Made by a program: the position numbers and the translations under genes. 64,000 nucleotides of DNA, from positions 124,001-188,000 of the forward strand of contig NZ_JAAGWY010000003.1 of the NCBI RefSeq assembly GCF_010686705.1, read 5' to 3'. The notes under the pieces were generated by a model. The model was not told the origin of the DNA, did not search any database, and was given only the letters and a program-made list of their open reading frames with translations. Shown here piece after piece: positions 1 through 8,017 of the stretch. Each line of letters opens with the position of its first letter. Position 1 is the stretch's first letter. The DNA is from Leifsonia tongyongensis (GTDB lineage: Bacteria; Actinomycetota; Actinomycetes; Actinomycetales; Microbacteriaceae).

Positions 1-755
1 CGGAGCGCGTCGCTGAGTCGGCTCCGTTCGGCCAGCGTTTCGCGGGTGCCGAGTCGATCGACGTCGTCGCTACGACCGGCGGTTCGGCACACGTCCTGGT
101 GAACGACGCTCCCGTGAAAAGGGGTCGGCGTACGATCCGCCCCCGTCACCGCCCGATGCTGGTGCGCGAGCGCGTCGGCGATCGGGAGTTCCAGCTCGAT
201 GCCCGTGGGTTCTGGCAGGTTCACCGCCTTGCGGCGGCAACGCTGACGGAGGCCGTGCAGTCTGCGGTGGACGAGGCGCTGTTCGACCCGCGCGCGGCCA
301 ACCTCGACCTGTACGGCGGGGTGGGGCTGCTCGCAGCCGCGATCGGCGATCGCTTCGGCAGCACTGTGCGGATCACGTCGGTGGAGGGTGACGAGACGGC
401 GACGGATCACGCCGCCGAGAATCTCGCGGAGTGGATCGGCGCGAACGCCGTCACCGAGCGCGTCGAACGGTTCGTCACGGGCCTCGCCGCTGAGGCGTCC
501 CCCGCAGAGCGCTCACGGTTCCGCGCCGCAACGGTCATCCTCGATCCTCCGCGCTCGGGTGCGGGCAGGGCGGTCGTCGACGCGATCGCCGAGCTCTCCC
601 CGGCGCAGGTCGTGTACGTCGCCTGCGACCCGATCGCACTGGCGCGCGATCTCGCGACGTTCGCCGGTCACGGCTACGAACTCGGCTCCCTGAGAGCGTT
701 CGACCTGTTCCCGAACACGCACCACGTCGAGGCGGTGGCGATGTTGTCCAGGTGA
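1..755 (+). CDS. Class I SAM-dependent RNA methyltransferase, TrmA/RumA family (5'-truncated by window edge)
   Basis: The reading frame is open from the first bases, so the N-terminus lies outside the window. The visible part is the C-terminal methyltransferase domain. It has a SAM-binding motif I (LDLYGGVGLLAA), the DPPRSGAG motif, and the segment YVACDP, whose Cys fits the catalytic nucleophile of uracil-5-methyltransferases. The terminal HHVEAV carries the Glu usually proposed as base. The family makes 5-methyluridine in tRNA or rRNA; the substrate cannot be told from this fragment. The stop is TGA at 753-755. The next gene starts about 50 bp later and has its own probable promoter. Confidence 0.85.
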   Translation, partial: ERVAESAPFGQRFAGAESIDVVATTGGSAHVLVNDAPVKRGRRTIRPRHRPMLVRERVGDREFQLDARGFWQVHRLAAATLTEAVQSAVDEALFDPRAANLDLYGGVGLLAAAIGDRFGSTVRITSVEGDETATDHAAENLAEWIGANAVTERVERFVTGLAAEASPAERSRFRAATVILDPPRSGAGRAVVDAIAELSPAQVVYVACDPIALARDLATFAGHGYELGSLRAFDLFPNTHHVEAVAMLSR

Positions 756-789
756 CCGCGCCATCCCGGGCGGCCCCGTGTTACCGCAC

Positions 790-795
790 TACGAT
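790..795 (+). promoter_or_regulatory. -10 hexamer TACGAT, probable leaderless promoter of the response regulator
   Basis: TACGAT ends 7 nt before the ATG at 803, the spacing expected when transcription begins at the start codon. This favours ATG 803 over ATG 794. No convincing -35 is visible. Confidence 0.4.
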
Positions 796-802
796 GAACA
801 TC

Positions 803-1462
803 ATGGTGAGGGTGGCAATCGTAGATGATCATGAGTCTGTGCGGCTCGGCTTGAAGGCAGCATGCCAGGAGGCCGGGTACGACGTGGTCCTCACGGCTGC
901 GACCGTGGACGAATTCGTCGCCGAACTCGGCGACCGCGAGTGCGAGGTGGTCGTACTCGACCTCTCACTGGGCGACGGCTCCCGGGTGACCGACAACGTG
1001 AAGCGGGTTCAGGCGACCGGGGCGGCCGTGCTCGTGCACAGCATCGCGGACCGGGTGGCGAGTGTCCGCGAGGCCCTCGCCGCCGGCGCTGCGGGCGTGA
1101 TCCCGAAATCGTCCCCGACGACGACGGTCATGGCGGCGATCGCCACGGTCGCTAGCGGCGACGTCCTGAACAATCTGGAGTGGGCGACGGCGATCGACGC
1201 CGACAGCGACTTCGCGAAGGCCCAGCTGGGCCGCCGGGAGCGCGATGTGCTGCACCTGTACGCATCCGGGCTTCCCCTCAAGGCGGTCGCCGCCCAGCTC
1301 GGCATCGCCAACTCGACGGCGCGCGAGTACCTCGACCGCATCCGGGTGAAATATGTCGAGGTCGGGCGCCCGGCCCCCACGAAGGTCGACCTGTTGCGAC
1401 GCGCGGTGGAGGACGGCATCCTGCCCGGGCTCGACCCCGATACCGGCAATGAGCGCAACTAA
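803..1462 (+). CDS. NarL/FixJ-family response regulator
   Basis: A 219-residue two-component response regulator. The N-terminal receiver domain (about residues 1-115) starts VRVAIVDDHE with the acidic pair. Phospho-acceptor Asp53 lies in VVLDLSLGD and the conserved Lys at about 102 in IPKSS. The C-terminal LuxR-type helix-turn-helix (about 143-204) reads LGRRERDVLHLYASGL and ends in a DNA-recognition helix. ATG 803 is preferred because a -10-like hexamer sits 7 nt upstream; ATG 794 would add three residues. The stop overlaps the start of the kinase gene by 14 bp, so the two are translationally coupled and very probably a cognate pair. The signal sensed is unknown. Confidence 0.9.
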   Translation: MVRVAIVDDHESVRLGLKAACQEAGYDVVLTAATVDEFVAELGDRECEVVVLDLSLGDGSRVTDNVKRVQATGAAVLVHSIADRVASVREALAAGAAGVIPKSSPTTTVMAAIATVASGDVLNNLEWATAIDADSDFAKAQLGRRERDVLHLYASGLPLKAVAAQLGIANSTAREYLDRIRVKYVEVGRPAPTKVDLLRRAVEDGILPGLDPDTGNERN

Positions 1463-2735
1463 CGGGCCCGCTCGCGCGCTTCCCGGCCAGAACCAGCCGA
1501 GGAACCCGATCAGCCGGGCCCGGTTCGAGCGGATCGCCGGTCGCAGTGTCTCGGCATTCGGGCTCGTGTTCGGGCTTCAGACCTTTCCGGTCGCGATTGC
1601 GCAACTCCCTGCACTGAAGGCGCCGTGGGGGATGGTCGGCGTCGTCGTCGTCTTCGGTCTGCTCGCGATCATCCCGATCCTCGCGATCGCGCAGGTCTAC
1701 GTGCGGACGGCGATGGGCACCTTCGCCGTCGTGTACCTGATCAGCGTGGTGACCTGGCCCCTTCTGGCTGTGAACCCCGATGCCATCGGTCAGAAGCCGT
1801 GGGTCTGGTTCCTCTGCACCGTGGCTACGGCGTACGCGGCGGTCGCGTTTCCGTTGTGGCTTGCCGCGGCATACACCTTCATCACGCCGATCGCCTACGG
1901 GATCATCCGCGCGCTGCCTTCCGGCGGCGGTGTCGGTGCCGAGATCGCCGGTCTCGACTCGGTCTACGCCATCATCCTGGGTGGCGTGATCCTCGTGATC
2001 ATCGCGATGCTGCGCCAGGCCGCGTCGGCCGTCGACGACGCGCAGAGCGCGGCGCTCGCCAAGTACGCGATCGCGGTGCGCCAGCACGCCACTGAGGTCG
2101 AGCGTGTCCAGGTCGACGCGATCGTGCATGACAGCGTGCTGACGACGCTCCTGTCGGCCGCGAGCGCGCGGACGCCGGAGGCGAAGGCGCTGGCCGCGCG
2201 GATGGCGTCCGACGCGATCGGCCATCTCCACGCCGCCGAGGCTGCTGACCCCGAGGACCAGACCCTTGTCGGCCTCGACCGGTTGAGCGACAGGATCACG
2301 GCTGCGGCGGCCGCCTTCTCGTCGCCGTTCGCGATCGATGTCCGCGACGTCGAGGTGCACACGGTTCCGGTCCACGTGACCGAGGCGGTGTATTCGGCGA
2401 CCGTGCAGGCGATGGTGAACAGCATGCAGCACGCGGGCGGCCCGTCAGTGCACCGGTCGCTGGAGATCCTGGGCGGCGGTCCGCTGGCGACGGTTCAGGT
2501 CACCGTCCGCGACGAGGGCGCTGGTTTCGACCAGGGCGAAGTGCCTGCCGAACGCCTCGGGCTGCGGGTCTCGATCCGCGAGCGCCTGTCGAAGGTCGGG
2601 GGTCTGGCGCGCATCACGTCCCGACCGGGCGAGGGCACAACGGTCATGATCATGTGGCCGGCTTCTGAGGACGACGAGAGCGCCGTACCCGTCGAGGCGG
2701 ATGCACGTGCCGACGGTTCGGAGGTCGCATCGTGA
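1449..2735 (+). CDS. Sensor histidine kinase, NarL-partner (HisKA_3-like) type
   Basis: A 428-residue membrane kinase. Several hydrophobic segments (about residues 35-185) form the N-terminal sensor. A short helix follows, with the phospho-acceptor His227 in VHDSVLTTLL. The C-terminal HATPase domain has an N-box (AMVNSMQHAG, 321-330), a G-box (DEGAGF) and a second glycine-rich stretch (RPGEGTT). Start ATG 1449 was chosen because it overlaps the regulator stop and removes a low-complexity Arg/Ser leader created by reading the regulator gene in another frame. It should phosphorylate the regulator encoded just upstream. The downstream membrane protein overlaps by 4 bp. Confidence 0.9.
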   Translation: MSATNGPARALPGQNQPRNPISRARFERIAGRSVSAFGLVFGLQTFPVAIAQLPALKAPWGMVGVVVVFGLLAIIPILAIAQVYVRTAMGTFAVVYLISVVTWPLLAVNPDAIGQKPWVWFLCTVATAYAAVAFPLWLAAAYTFITPIAYGIIRALPSGGGVGAEIAGLDSVYAIILGGVILVIIAMLRQAASAVDDAQSAALAKYAIAVRQHATEVERVQVDAIVHDSVLTTLLSAASARTPEAKALAARMASDAIGHLHAAEAADPEDQTLVGLDRLSDRITAAAAAFSSPFAIDVRDVEVHTVPVHVTEAVYSATVQAMVNSMQHAGGPSVHRSLEILGGGPLATVQVTVRDEGAGFDQGEVPAERLGLRVSIRERLSKVGGLARITSRPGEGTTVMIMWPASEDDESAVPVEADARADGSEVAS

Positions 2736-3757
2736 TCACCCTCCCTCGTGCGCTCTTCCTGGGGCTCGGTGCCCTGTTCTCGGCGTATCACCTCTTCCTC
2801 GCTCTCTCGTCCCTGTCCATCCCGCAGAATTCGGGACCGACGATCGCAGCGATGATCCTGTACGCCGTCGCGACCGTCATCAGCCTGTGGCCGACCAGCC
2901 CGACCCGCATGCCGGTGTGGCTGGCGGCGTTCGACCTGGCCGTGTGCGTCGCGGTGCCGATCCTCGTGACCAGCCAGCTCGATCCGGCGAAGGACAACGG
3001 CTACGCCACCTGGTACGTCGCAGCTGTCGGAACCCTGATGACGATCGCGGCCGTGCGGCGCCAACAGCTCGCCGCGTGGATCGGCGTGGGCTTCCTGGCC
3101 GTCCAGACGATCGTCTGGGCCGGTTTCCCGGCGCTGGCCGGGCTCGGGGTCATCGGCAGCGTCGTGTGGGTGGGGATCGCCGTGGTGATCTCCGGTTCGC
3201 TGGCGAAAGCCGGCCGGGATGCGCTGCAGTTCGCGCGCGCTGAGCGTGAGGCGACGGAGTGGCAGGCGGCACAGGAGGCGCACGTCATGGAGCGTCAGCT
3301 CCGGTTGCGCCAGACCTACCGGGTCGCGGCTCCCATGCTCGCGGAGATCGTTCGCAGGAACGGGGACCTGACGGAGGCGGAACGCCGCGAGTGCCGGTAT
3401 CTCGAGGGCGCGATCCGCGACGAGATCCGGGGACGCAAGCTGCTCAACGACGACGTGCGCCGCCAGGTGATGGATGCGCGCCGCCGGGGTGTCGTCGTCA
3501 GTCTCCTCGACGAGGGCGGTATCGACGACCTCGACGAGCCGGCGCTCGGTGTCGTGCTCGGGCGGCTCGCGGAGGCGATCCGGGGTACGACGACGGACAA
3601 GCTGATCGTGCGCACGGTGCCCCGCTCGTCGAAGACGGCCGTGACGGTGGTGGGATTGCGGATGTCGGACGACGACGCCAACGCGCTCGGCTCGGATGCG
3701 ACGGATGACGAGGTCGATCTCTGGCTGGAGATCCCTCGGCCGTTCGTCGACGCCTGA
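2732..3757 (+). CDS. Membrane protein resembling a catalytically dead sensor kinase
   Basis: 341 residues. About five membrane helices (residues 5-28, 38-55, 62-80, 92-108, 115-158) are followed by a soluble, Arg/Glu-rich helical region and a small alpha/beta end. By eye, VAAPMLAEIV (198-207) lines up with VHDSVLTTLL of the kinase upstream, with the His-Asp pair replaced by Ala-Ala. The stretch ARRRGVVVSLLDEGG followed by LGRLAEAIRG resembles the start of a HATPase domain, but the glycine-rich ATP-lid motifs are absent. GTG/ATG context overlaps the kinase stop (ATGATC after GTGA). A role as accessory or decoy subunit of the two-component system is an inference; no family name is recognised. 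Confidence 0.75.
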   Translation: MITLPRALFLGLGALFSAYHLFLALSSLSIPQNSGPTIAAMILYAVATVISLWPTSPTRMPVWLAAFDLAVCVAVPILVTSQLDPAKDNGYATWYVAAVGTLMTIAAVRRQQLAAWIGVGFLAVQTIVWAGFPALAGLGVIGSVVWVGIAVVISGSLAKAGRDALQFARAEREATEWQAAQEAHVMERQLRLRQTYRVAAPMLAEIVRRNGDLTEAERRECRYLEGAIRDEIRGRKLLNDDVRRQVMDARRRGVVVSLLDEGGIDDLDEPALGVVLGRLAEAIRGTTTDKLIVRTVPRSSKTAVTVVGLRMSDDDANALGSDATDDEVDLWLEIPRPFVDA

Positions 3758-3780
3758 CACGCACGAGGCGCCCTGACACG

Positions 3781-3813
3781 GAGAAAGGGCCGGCTGTTCA
3801 GCCGGCCCTTCTC
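3781..3813 (+). terminator. Stem-loop terminator after the two-component operon
   Basis: A near-perfect GC-rich inverted repeat (arms about 3781-3795 and 3800-3813, 4-nt loop GTTC, one bulged A) lies 24 bp after the stop of the membrane protein. No long U-tract follows, as is common in high-GC actinobacteria. Confidence 0.65.
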
Positions 3814-3821
3814 GAAAACCC

Positions 3822-3858
3822 CGAGTCAGGGCGACAACCCGAATATCGCCCTGACTCG
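3822..3858. terminator. Second stem-loop, possibly bidirectional terminator
   Basis: Perfect 13-bp arms (3822-3834 and 3846-3858; left arm CGAGTCAGGGCGA) with an 11-nt loop, directly after the first hairpin. It sits between convergent units and could stop the leftward accDE transcript as well. Confidence 0.55.
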
Positions 3859-4089
3859 CCCCCAAAACACTCGCCCGCTTACCCTAGTCGGCGAGTGATT
3901 GGCGGTGTAACTCACGAAGAGAGACACCTAGCAATAACAATATTGACGGGTTGCGCGAAAGTAGAAAAGTCGTCATTTTGGGGGACAGGAGGGGGACACC
4001 TCACTTTTCACCCGGCTTCATTGTCCGCGGAATCACGCGTGACCCGCAAGAGGGGGGTCACGAAACCGGGCTCAAGTGGGGTACAGATG
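3859..4089. other. Intergenic stretch, relatively A/T-rich, no convincing gene
   Basis: The part at about 3900-3985 is poorer in GC than its surroundings. It contains TTGACG at 3943-3948, but no matching -10 at normal spacing was found. An inverted repeat lies at 4038-4062. The rightward frame through here continues antisense into accE and accD and is not considered coding. Confidence 0.4.
4038..4062. repeat. Inverted repeat downstream of accE (possible terminator)
   Basis: Arms CGTGACCC (4038-4045) and GGGTCACG (4055-4062) are perfectly complementary with a 9-nt loop. The repeat lies 28 bp beyond the accE stop, so it may end the accD-accE transcript; it could also be an operator. Confidence 0.4.
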
Positions 4090-4314
4090 TCAGCCGGTGA
4101 AGCCTCGCCACGAGCCGTCGCTCGGCGTGAGGGGGCTGCGAAGGGCGCGCTGGCTGCGCTCCCATGCGCTGGCTCCACGAGGGGAACGCACGGCCCGGTC
4201 GGCCGCCCGCTCCGCGATCGCAGCGGTCAGCACGGCCGTCACCGCGGCGACCTCGTCGGCGGTGACGCCTCGCGTGACGAACGTGATCTCGCCCGCGTCC
4301 TCCGTCTCGGTCAC
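4090..4314 (-). CDS. accE: Acyl-CoA carboxylase epsilon subunit (AccE-like)
   Basis: A 74-residue acidic-to-basic small protein encoded directly after accD on the same strand. Its GTG start (4314-4312) overlaps the accD TGA stop as GTGA, so translation is coupled. It contains the pattern expected for this family: a short ITFVTRG-like strand (residues 10-16), an [12 protein letters not shown] helix, then an Arg-rich W-E-R-S-Q-R-A-L-R segment near the C-terminus. Epsilon subunits strengthen the interaction between biotinylated alpha and carboxyltransferase beta subunits of actinobacterial acyl-CoA carboxylases. The call rests on position and small conserved features. Confidence 0.8.
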   Translation of the reverse strand: MTETEDAGEITFVTRGVTADEVAAVTAVLTAAIAERAADRAVRSPRGASAWERSQRALRSPLTPSDGSWRGFTG

Positions 4315-5909
4315 AGCGGGATGTTCCCGTGCTTCTTGGGCGGCAGCGAGGCCCGCTTCGTCCGCAGGGCCCTGAGCGCCTTGATGATGGCGACGCGGGT
4401 CGCTGCCGGTTCGATGACGCCGTCGAGTTCGCCGCGCTCGGCCGCGAGGAACGGGCTCGCGACGTTGTAGGTGTACTCGTTGGCGAGCTTGGTGCGCACG
4501 GCCGCGACGTCCTCGCCGGCTTCCTCGGCGCGCTTGATCTCCCCGCGATACAGGATGTTCACCGCGCCCTGTCCGCCCATGACGGCGATCTCCGCCGTCG
4601 GCCAGGCGTAGTTGAGGTCGGCGCCGAGCTGCTTCGAGCCCATCACGATGTACGCGCCGCCGTATGCCTTGCGAGTGATGATCGTGACCAGGGGAACGGT
4701 CGCTTCGGCGTACGCGTAGAGCAGCTTCGCACCGCGCCGGATGACGCCCGTCCACTCCTGATCGGTGCCGGGGAGGTAGCCGGGCACGTCGACGAGCGTG
4801 AGGATCGGAATCGAGAACGCGTCGCAGAACCGCACGAACCGGGATGCCTTCTCGCCTGCGTCGATGTTCAGCGTGCCGGCCATCGCGCTCGGCTGGTTGG
4901 CGACGATGCCGACCGACCGGCCCTCGACGCGGGCGAACCCGATCACGATGTTCGGGGCGAACAGCGGCTGGATCTCCAGGAAGTCGCCGTCGTCGACGAT
5001 GTGCTCGATGATCGACTTCACGTCGTACGGCTGGTTGGGGGAGTCGGGGATGATCGTGTTGAGTTTGCGGTCCGCGTCGGTGACCTCGAGTTCGGCGTTC
5101 GACTCGTACACCGGCAGTTCCGCGAGGTTGTTGTCGGGGAGGAATCCGAGGAGTGTTCGCGCGTAGTCGAGCGCGTCCTCTTCGTCACTGGCGAGGTAGT
5201 GGCTGACGCCGGAGATCTTGTTGTGCGTGAGCGCGCCGCCGAGCTCTTCGAAGCCGACGTCTTCCCCGGTGACGGTCTTGATGACATCCGGGCCCGTCAC
5301 GAACATGTGGCTCGACTTGTCGACCATGATCACGAAGTCCGTGAGCGCGGGGGAGTAGACGGCACCGCCGGCCGCGGGCCCCATGACGATCGAGATCTGG
5401 GGGATGACGCCGGAGGCCGCGGTGTTGCGGCGGAAGATCTCGCCGTACTTGCCGAGGGCGACGACGCCTTCCTGGATGCGTGCGCCGCCGGAGTCGAGGA
5501 TGCCGATCATCGGTACACCGGTCTTGAGGGCGTGATCCATCACTTTGATGATCTTCTCGCCGGCGACCTCGCCGAGCGAGCCCCCGAAGATGGTGAAGTC
5601 CTGGCTGAACACGGCGACGTTGCGGCCGTGGATCGTGCCGACGCCGGTGACCACGGCGTCGCCGTACGGGCGCTTGTTCTCCATGCCGAACGCGTGGGTC
5701 CGGTGACGCACGAATTCGTCGAACTCGACGAACGAGCCCTGGTCGAGCAGCAGGTCGATGCGCTCCCGGGCCGTCATCTTGCCTTTGGCGTGCTGCTTCT
5801 CGATGGCGGAGAGGCCGCTGGCCGTCACGGCTTCGTGGTAGCGGTCCTTGAGGTCGGCGAGCTTGCCGGCCGTGGTCGAGAGGTCGGTGCGTGGTTCGGT
5901 GTCGGTCAC
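4311..5909 (-). CDS. accD: Acyl-CoA (propionyl/acetyl-CoA) carboxylase carboxyltransferase beta subunit
   Basis: About 532 residues with the two crotonase-like halves of biotin-dependent carboxyltransferases. Visible motifs are [13 protein letters not shown] and [16 protein letters not shown] in the first half, and [24 protein letters not shown] and [14 protein letters not shown] in the second. The enzyme moves carboxyl from carboxybiotin to an acyl-CoA, feeding fatty-acid or branched-acid synthesis; which acyl-CoA cannot be decided here. Start GTG 5909 is preferred over GTG 5918 because TAGAGT lies 7 nt upstream of it, the leaderless pattern seen elsewhere in this window. birA, which biotinylates the partner subunit, is divergent. 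No biotin carboxylase gene is present in the window. Confidence 0.93.
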   Translation of the reverse strand: MTDTEPRTDLSTTAGKLADLKDRYHEAVTASGLSAIEKQHAKGKMTARERIDLLLDQGSFVEFDEFVRHRTHAFGMENKRPYGDAVVTGVGTIHGRNVAVFSQDFTIFGGSLGEVAGEKIIKVMDHALKTGVPMIGILDSGGARIQEGVVALGKYGEIFRRNTAASGVIPQISIVMGPAAGGAVYSPALTDFVIMVDKSSHMFVTGPDVIKTVTGEDVGFEELGGALTHNKISGVSHYLASDEEDALDYARTLLGFLPDNNLAELPVYESNAELEVTDADRKLNTIIPDSPNQPYDVKSIIEHIVDDGDFLEIQPLFAPNIVIGFARVEGRSVGIVANQPSAMAGTLNIDAGEKASRFVRFCDAFSIPILTLVDVPGYLPGTDQEWTGVIRRGAKLLYAYAEATVPLVTIITRKAYGGAYIVMGSKQLGADLNYAWPTAEIAVMGGQGAVNILYRGEIKRAEEAGEDVAAVRTKLANEYTYNVASPFLAAERGELDGVIEPAATRVAIIKALRALRTKRASLPPKKHGNIPL

Positions 5910-5916
5910 GCCGTTC

Positions 5917-5922
5917 ACTCTA
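5917..5922 (-). promoter_or_regulatory. -10 hexamer TAGAGT, probable leaderless promoter of accD
   Basis: Read on the minus strand, TAGAGT is followed by 7 nt and then GTG at 5909. This placement argues that the upstream GTG at 5918 is not the start. Confidence 0.5.
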
Positions 5923-6005
5923 CCGGCCAGCGGATGGGCCGTGCCGTTGAGGAATACCTACAAATTCGGTTGGTTTCGCTGGTCGGACTGCAGCAGACTT
6001 GACCC

Positions 6006-6797
6006 ATGGAGTTCCCTCTCAGCCGTGCCGAAGCATCCGTTCTCGAGATCCTGCCGGAGGCCGGCTCGACGAACGACGAACTCGTCCGGCGGGCGACCGG
6101 GACGGAGTCCGGGAACTGGCCGGATCTCTCCGTCGTGGCGACCGCCAACCAGACCCAGGGTCGCGGCCGGCTCGGCCGCAGCTGGGTGTCTCCGGCCGGC
6201 AAGTCGCTGGCGATCTCGGTGCTGCTTCGTCCCAGGACACCCACCGGGGACCCGCTTCCGATGGACACTCTCGGCTGGATCCCCCTGATGGCCGGCCTAG
6301 CGATGACGCGCACCGTTCGCTCGGTCGTCGCGGAGGGCGTGTCACTGAAGTGGCCGAACGACGTGCTCATCGGCGACCGGAAGGTCTGCGGCATCCTGTC
6401 CGAGCTGCTGCCCGACACCTCGGGTGTCGTCATCGGCGCCGGCCTGAACCTCACGCTCGACACCGAGGAGCTCCCCGTCGATACGGCCACGTCGCTGTCG
6501 ATCGCCGGTGCGAGCGACACCGATCCGGACCGCCTGCTCTCGTCGTACCTCCGCGAGCTCGACGCGCTGTACACCTCGTTCCTGGCGTTCTCCGGTGATG
6601 CTGTGGGGTGCGGGCTCCAACGGGATGTCTCCGAGGCGTGTGGAACGCTCGGCCGTTCCGTGCAGGTCGAGCTCCCCTCCGGCGAGCGGCTGGTCGGCAC
6701 AGCGACCGGCATCGACCCCGATGGGCGCCTGATCGTCGATACGAATGCCGGCATCACGACTGTCGCCGCAGGCGATGTGACTCACCTGCGGTATTAA
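6006..6797 (+). CDS. birA: Biotin--[acetyl-CoA-carboxylase] ligase
   Basis: 263 residues, the length of the catalytic-only (group I) biotin ligases. There is no N-terminal helix-turn-helix, so it is not expected to repress biotin genes. Motifs are STNDE (substrate entry), the biotin/AMP-binding loop GRGRLGRSWVSPAGKSL, and LKWPNDVLIGDRKVCGILSE with the catalytic Lys. The C-terminal SH3-like cap contains GTATGIDPDGRLIV. It activates biotin to biotinyl-AMP and attaches it to the carboxylase alpha subunit. The gene is divergent from accD, a logical pairing. CAGACT ends 6 nt before the ATG, a weaker version of the leaderless promoter pattern. Confidence 0.93.
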   Translation: MEFPLSRAEASVLEILPEAGSTNDELVRRATGTESGNWPDLSVVATANQTQGRGRLGRSWVSPAGKSLAISVLLRPRTPTGDPLPMDTLGWIPLMAGLAMTRTVRSVVAEGVSLKWPNDVLIGDRKVCGILSELLPDTSGVVIGAGLNLTLDTEELPVDTATSLSIAGASDTDPDRLLSSYLRELDALYTSFLAFSGDAVGCGLQRDVSEACGTLGRSVQVELPSGERLVGTATGIDPDGRLIVDTNAGITTVAAGDVTHLRY

Positions 6798-6803
6798 TGG
6801 GTC

Positions 6804-7355
6804 ATGAGCAACACGGCGGGCACAGCGGCGACTCCGCCACCTGAACGCATCGTGGCGCGGCTGCGCCCGCACGCTCGCGCATTGTTCTGGCCCAGCCTGA
6901 TCCTGATCGCCACGTGCGGCGCGCTCGGCTACTACGGCGGACAGTTCACCGAAGTGTGGGAGAACGTCCTGCTCTACGCTTCGGCGGCTGCGATCGTGCT
7001 CCTGCTCTTCCTGCTGCCGCTCGCGTTCTGGCTGAGCAAGCGGTACACGATCACGACGCGGCGCATCATCCTGCGACACGGCTTCTTCGTCCGCGTCCGG
7101 CAGGAGCTCCTGCACAGCCGTGGCTATGACATCACCGTGCGACGCAGCTGGCTGCAGAGCGCGTTCCGTTCGGGCGATGTCCGCATCAATTCCGGTCTCG
7201 AGCAGCCGGTGGTGCTGGCGGATGTTCCGAAGGCCGATCTGGTACAGAGCGCATTGCACGACCTGATGGAGCACTCGCAGAACATCGTGTCGATGCGCCG
7301 CCAGCAGGACGAGTCAGCTGTCCCCGACCAGACCGCCGTCTGGGGATCCCGCTAG
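6804..7355 (+). CDS. PH-domain (YdbT/bPH2-like) membrane protein
   Basis: 183 residues. Two close transmembrane helices (about 29-47 and 51-76) are followed by a short beta-rich PH-like domain with the signature SKRYTITTRRIILRHGFF. The topology is typical of small bacterial PH-domain proteins of unknown function. It starts 6 bp after the birA stop and is probably cotranscribed; TATTAA lies 6 nt before the ATG. Its last 42 bp overlap the end of the gtrA gene on the other strand. Confidence 0.8.
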   Translation: MSNTAGTAATPPPERIVARLRPHARALFWPSLILIATCGALGYYGGQFTEVWENVLLYASAAAIVLLLFLLPLAFWLSKRYTITTRRIILRHGFFVRVRQELLHSRGYDITVRRSWLQSAFRSGDVRINSGLEQPVVLADVPKADLVQSALHDLMEHSQNIVSMRRQQDESAVPDQTAVWGSR

Positions 7356-7862
7356 CGAACCGGATCCACCGGTGCGCGGCCGGAAGCCGGTGCGCTGCGC
7401 GCGGTCGGGCGAGAACACCCACCACCGGTACAGGGCGAAGCGGAACAGCATTCCCAGCCCGAGTCCGACGACGTTGATCGCGATGTTGTCGGCGACCAGC
7501 GAGACATAGCCGAGCACGTAGTGCGAGATCCACACGCACAGGAGGGGGATGCCCATGCCGGCCAGGCTCACGAGGAAGAACTCGATACCCTCGCGGACGG
7601 TGTTCGACTGGCGTTGACCCGAGAAGGCCCAGAATCGGTTGCCGATCCAGTTCGTCACGATGGCAAGGAAGGTGGCGATCACCGTCGCATAGATCGTGCC
7701 GTGGTGGACCCCGGAGAAGACAGTCAGCATGAGGCCGTTGAAGACGATGAGGTTGACGACGAAGCCGACAGCGCCGACCGCACCGAACTTCACCAGCTGC
7801 GGAAAGAGCCGCGCGGTGCGGGGTGCTGTGGTGGGAGGAGTCTCGGTTTGCTGTTCAGTCAT
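7314..7862 (-). CDS. GtrA-family membrane protein
   Basis: 182 residues with four predicted membrane helices, the first in VKFGAVGAVGFVVNLIVFNGLM (about 25-45, shown in part), matching the GtrA fold. GtrA-like proteins are linked to polyprenyl-phosphate sugar flipping or to cell-surface polysaccharide synthesis. The C-terminal tail after about residue 150 is hydrophilic and Gly/Arg/Ser-rich. The gene converges on the PH-domain gene with a 42-bp overlap and is divergent from purK across a 155-bp spacer, in which I see no confident promoter. Confidence 0.85.
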   Translation of the reverse strand: MTEQQTETPPTTAPRTARLFPQLVKFGAVGAVGFVVNLIVFNGLMLTVFSGVHHGTIYATVIATFLAIVTNWIGNRFWAFSGQRQSNTVREGIEFFLVSLAGMGIPLLCVWISHYVLGYVSLVADNIAINVVGLGLGMLFRFALYRWWVFSPDRAQRTGFRPRTGGSGSLAGSPDGGLVGDS

Positions 7863-8017
7863 ACGTTCGAATCGAATTCATAGGCGAAGATAGACATGCG
7901 TTCGCGAGCTTACGCGAGATTCGGTAGGGGTATCTGGGAGTTCCCCTTCCCGTCGCTGAACGTTCTCAGAGGCGTAAGACGCCCTGATGGCGGAACAATA
8001 CGAGGAGTGACCGGCGA

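Noticed and set aside
3895-4470. Rightward 191-codon frame between the terminators and accD
   Set aside because: It lies antisense over accE and the end of accD, has no family features, and its first part is the low-GC intergenic stretch.
4329-6002. Rightward 557-codon frame opposite accD
   Set aside because: Antisense to a fully conserved carboxyltransferase; no recognisable features.
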